This document shows positions 61,916-64,000 of a DNA stretch of 64,000 bases, one piece after another. The notes beneath the pieces are model-generated. The model saw only the letters and a list, made by a program, of their open reading frames with translations. It was not told where the DNA came from and searched no databases. Within the stretch, counting starts at the first letter, position 1; every line of letters starts with the position of its first letter. This DNA is from Gallaecimonas mangrovi (lineage in GTDB: Bacteria > Pseudomonadota > Gammaproteobacteria > Enterobacterales > Gallaecimonadaceae): positions 1,061,501 through 1,125,500 of the forward strand of contig NZ_CP031416.1 in NCBI RefSeq assembly GCF_003367375.1, given 5' to 3'. The position numbers were made by a program, and so were the translations under genes.

Positions 61916-61958
61916 TCTTTGGCTATAGTGAAGCCGTTTCAGGTTTGTGGAGTTCATC

Positions 61959-63194
61959 ATGGATAATGCTGTACCAAAAGGTGCGCTTGGCCGAGCCAGA
62001 AAACGGCTGTTGGGCCTGTCCATGCTCGGCCCCGCCTTCATTGCTGCCATTGGCTATATCGACCCGGGTAATTTTGCGACCAATATTCAGTCTGGTGCCC
62101 AGTTTGGTTACCAGCTGCTGTGGGTTGTGGTGTGGGCCAACTTGATGGCGATGCTTATTCAGTGGCTCTCCGCCAAGTTAGGCATCGTGACCGGCAAAAA
62201 CCTTGCCGAACATCTTCGCGACCGTCTGCCCCACAAAGCCTTTGTCTGGTTTTACTGGCTGCAAGCCGAAATTATTGCCATGGCGACTGACCTTGCCGAG
62301 TTTGTGGGGGCGGCCATCGGCTTTAAGTTGCTGCTTGGCATTAGCCTGATGGAAGGCGCCTTACTCACCGGTGTAGTGACCTGGGCCATTTTAATGCTGC
62401 AAGGGCGTGGCCAGCCGCTACTAGAAAAATGTATTGGTGCCATGCTGTTGATGGTGGCAGCGGCCTTTATTGTTGAGCTGTTTATCTCGCGCCCGGCGTT
62501 AGAACCCTTGGCGAAAGGGGCCTTGATCCCGGGAATAAAAAACAGCGACGCCTTATATCTCGCGGCCGGTATTTTGGGCGCGACCGTCATGCCCCACGTG
62601 ATTTACCTGCACTCAGCGCTGACACAAAAGCGCTATCACAAAATTGATGTCGACCACAGTTTAAAAGCCACCCGCTGGGATGTCGCGGTTGCCATGGCGG
62701 TAGCCGGGTTTGTGAACCTGGCGATGGTGGCGGTAGCCGCTGCCACTTTCCACTTTAGTGGCAATCAGGGCGTGGCCGAGCTGGAGCAGGCCCATACCAT
62801 GCTGGAGCCATTACTGGGTGACGCTGCGGCCACCATTTTTGCGCTGAGTCTGATTGCTGCAGGCTTGTCTTCAACGGTGGTGGGCACCCTAGCCGGGCAG
62901 GTGGTTATGCAGGGCTTTTTGCATTTTACCATTCCGCTTTGGCTGCGCCGGTTGCTGACCATGTTGCCCTCGTTGGTGGTTATTGCTCTTGGCTGGGATC
63001 CCACCCGCATTCTGGTGGCAAGCCAGGTGGTACTGAGTTTTGGTATCGCTCTGGCACTGGTGCCATTGCTGCTTTTTACCAACAACAAGCAATTGATGGG
63101 GCAGTGGGTTAACCGCGGCTTTGTCAAAAACCTAGGTTGGCTTTGCGTGCTGGTCGTGGTGTCCTTAAACGGCTACTTATTGATTACCTTGTAA
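61959..63194 (+). CDS. mntH: Nramp-type manganese/iron:proton symporter
   Basis: The 411-residue membrane protein has the Nramp metal site: D35-P-G-N38 (GYIDPGNFA) in TM1 and M211-P-H213 ([11 protein letters not shown]) in TM6. It imports manganese, with some ferrous iron, through the inner membrane. I start at ATG 61959 because GGAG lies 7 bp upstream. The Fur box upstream matches the known control of mntH; no MntR site was recognised. Confidence 0.95.
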   Translation: MDNAVPKGALGRARKRLLGLSMLGPAFIAAIGYIDPGNFATNIQSGAQFGYQLLWVVVWANLMAMLIQWLSAKLGIVTGKNLAEHLRDRLPHKAFVWFYWLQAEIIAMATDLAEFVGAAIGFKLLLGISLMEGALLTGVVTWAILMLQGRGQPLLEKCIGAMLLMVAAAFIVELFISRPALEPLAKGALIPGIKNSDALYLAAGILGATVMPHVIYLHSALTQKRYHKIDVDHSLKATRWDVAVAMAVAGFVNLAMVAVAAATFHFSGNQGVAELEQAHTMLEPLLGDAAATIFALSLIAAGLSSTVVGTLAGQVVMQGFLHFTIPLWLRRLLTMLPSLVVIALGWDPTRILVASQVVLSFGIALALVPLLLFTNNKQLMGQWVNRGFVKNLGWLCVLVVVSLNGYLLITL

Positions 63195-63222
63195 AAAAGC
63201 CCGCGCTGCGGGGCTTTTTTTA
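63192..63222. terminator. Bidirectional terminator between mntH and opgD
   Basis: GCCC-type arms with A6 and T7 flanks form a stem with one bulge around GCGCTGC. It lies between convergent genes. Confidence 0.85.
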
Positions 63223-64000
63223 TTGGTTAAGGTTCGGGGTATTGAGGTCGCGCGCCTGCATCGGTGGCGGCGTCCATTGGTAAAGCCAGGTTTCACTCAG
63301 CGCCTTGTCGCCTTTTTTAAGGTACAGCCGCATGTTAATGGGCGCCGTATCGTTACCGGGCACCAAATCAAAGCGGGCACGATAGCCTTTATGGCCGGCA
63401 ATAGGCCGCACCGACACCAGTTCAACCTTGCCGCTGGAAACGCTAACATCGGCTTTGAGCCCCGATGGCCCGGTCAGTGGCAGCATATCGAAGATGCCCC
63501 CCTGAAAATCCACCACAAAGCGGTGGCTGTAATGGTCGCGCTTTTGGCCAACAACGCCGCCAATACCGCTGCGGGTAGCCGTAACCTTGGCCATCGGCGA
63601 GCTTTCGGGCATTTTCTCGCCCCAATACATGTTGTAGCTGTAAAGCAGTTCTTGGCCGGGCTTGACCGGCTGGGCCGGTTGCCAGAAAGCAACAATGTTG
63701 TCGAAGGTTTCGTCGATGGTGGGGATCTCGGTTAAATCCACCGTGCCCTTGCCCCAATTTCCCACAGGCTCAATCCAAAGACTGGGGCGTTTTTCATAAA
63801 AAACGCCATCGTCTTGGTAATGGTCAAAGTCGCGGTCTCGCTGCAACAGGCCAAAGCCCTTGGGGTTTTCGTCACTAAAGGTATTGAAATGCAAGGTGGC
63901 CGGGTTGGTCAGTGGCCGCCAAATCCATTCGCCGTTACCACGCCACATCGCCAGGCCGTCTGAGTCGTGAATTTCTGGCCGCCAGTCCCAGGCGGCGCGG
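63220..64000 (-). CDS. opgD: Glucan biosynthesis protein D, C-terminal part (cut by window edge)
   Basis: The frame is open to position 64000, so 5' sequence is missing. The visible 260 residues contain WDWRPEIHDSDGLAMWRGNG, NPKGFGLLQRDRDF and RPSLWIEPVGNWGKG, all typical of OpgD rather than OpgG. It helps shape osmoregulated periplasmic glucans in the periplasm. The C-terminus (LSETWLYQWTPPP) is the expected family end. Confidence 0.9.
   Translation of the reverse strand, partial: RAAWDWRPEIHDSDGLAMWRGNGEWIWRPLTNPATLHFNTFSDENPKGFGLLQRDRDFDHYQDDGVFYEKRPSLWIEPVGNWGKGTVDLTEIPTIDETFDNIVAFWQPAQPVKPGQELLYSYNMYWGEKMPESSPMAKVTATRSGIGGVVGQKRDHYSHRFVVDFQGGIFDMLPLTGPSGLKADVSVSSGKVELVSVRPIAGHKGYRARFDLVPGNDTAPINMRLYLKKGDKALSETWLYQWTPPPMQARDLNTPNLNQ

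Overview
The window looks like chromosomal DNA of a free-living gammaproteobacterium. GC is moderately high except in one AT-rich patch near 33.8-35.1 kb. Support comes from the divergent mltF/purL pair next to tadA, a rstAB-asr cluster, a MetJ-type met box array, a PurR box, a Fur box, LrgAB, MntH and OpgD. The protein style resembles Gallaecimonas or other Alteromonadales-like genera, but that placement is an impression and no 16S gene is present. No rRNA, tRNA or CRISPR array was seen.

Layout. 1-8.5 kb: the start of a yjjX gene, a DUF3592 protein, periplasmic Ggt, an NAD-binding dehydrogenase, a LysR-lrgAB unit, two small membrane-stress type proteins and an AcoR-type sigma-54 activator. 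8.6-11.4 kb: an alcohol/aldehyde dehydrogenase operon with a well formed -24/-12 promoter and a palindromic upstream site. 11.4-17.4 kb: pyrC, then two core-MetE paralogues (catalytic zinc domain only), each preceded by four tandem met boxes, with a YwqG-like protein between them and a flavin reductase after. 17.4-26 kb: a wrecked HTH regulator next to an MFS pump, a dipeptidase, a TonB receptor, and a LysR with AKR and SDR oxidoreductases. 26-33.2 kb: conserved core genes mscS-type, tadA, mltF, purL.

33.2-36.3 kb is the accessory patch. A decayed second copy of the purL 3' end, together with about 600 bp of repeat that carries IS5-type transposase relics, lies about 2.1 kb downstream of purL. 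Between the two copies sit an AT-rich exported protein of unknown function and a possible small ORF. A 65-bp palindromic element overlaps the start of another small gene, and a third inverted scrap of the repeat follows it.

36.3-47.3 kb is a detoxification/redox stretch: LysR with Old Yellow Enzyme, YciI, a LysR with a CMD-tautomerase-DUF4865 operon, an SDR, a four-repeat DUF347 membrane protein, and two AraC regulators near an arginase-like hydrolase and an EthD-like protein. 47.5-64 kb: an exported YtkA/FixH-like protein with a di-heme peroxidase, a Tat-type AmiC, a GH79-like glycosidase without a visible signal peptide, an MCP with a sigma-28 type promoter, RidA (with a relic of a di-heme oxidoreductase on its tail), rstAB plus an Asr-like acid shock protein with a candidate RstA box, a DedA-rhodanese fusion, a hexose-6-phosphate mutarotase, a frameshifted MFS transporter, a CBS protein, Fur-box mntH and the C-terminal part of opgD.

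The most informative observations are the paired met-box core-MetE genes, the duplicated purL 3' end around a foreign-looking gene, the complete sigma-54 circuit of the alcohol/aldehyde operon, and three gene relics found by in-frame reading of apparently empty intergenic DNA.
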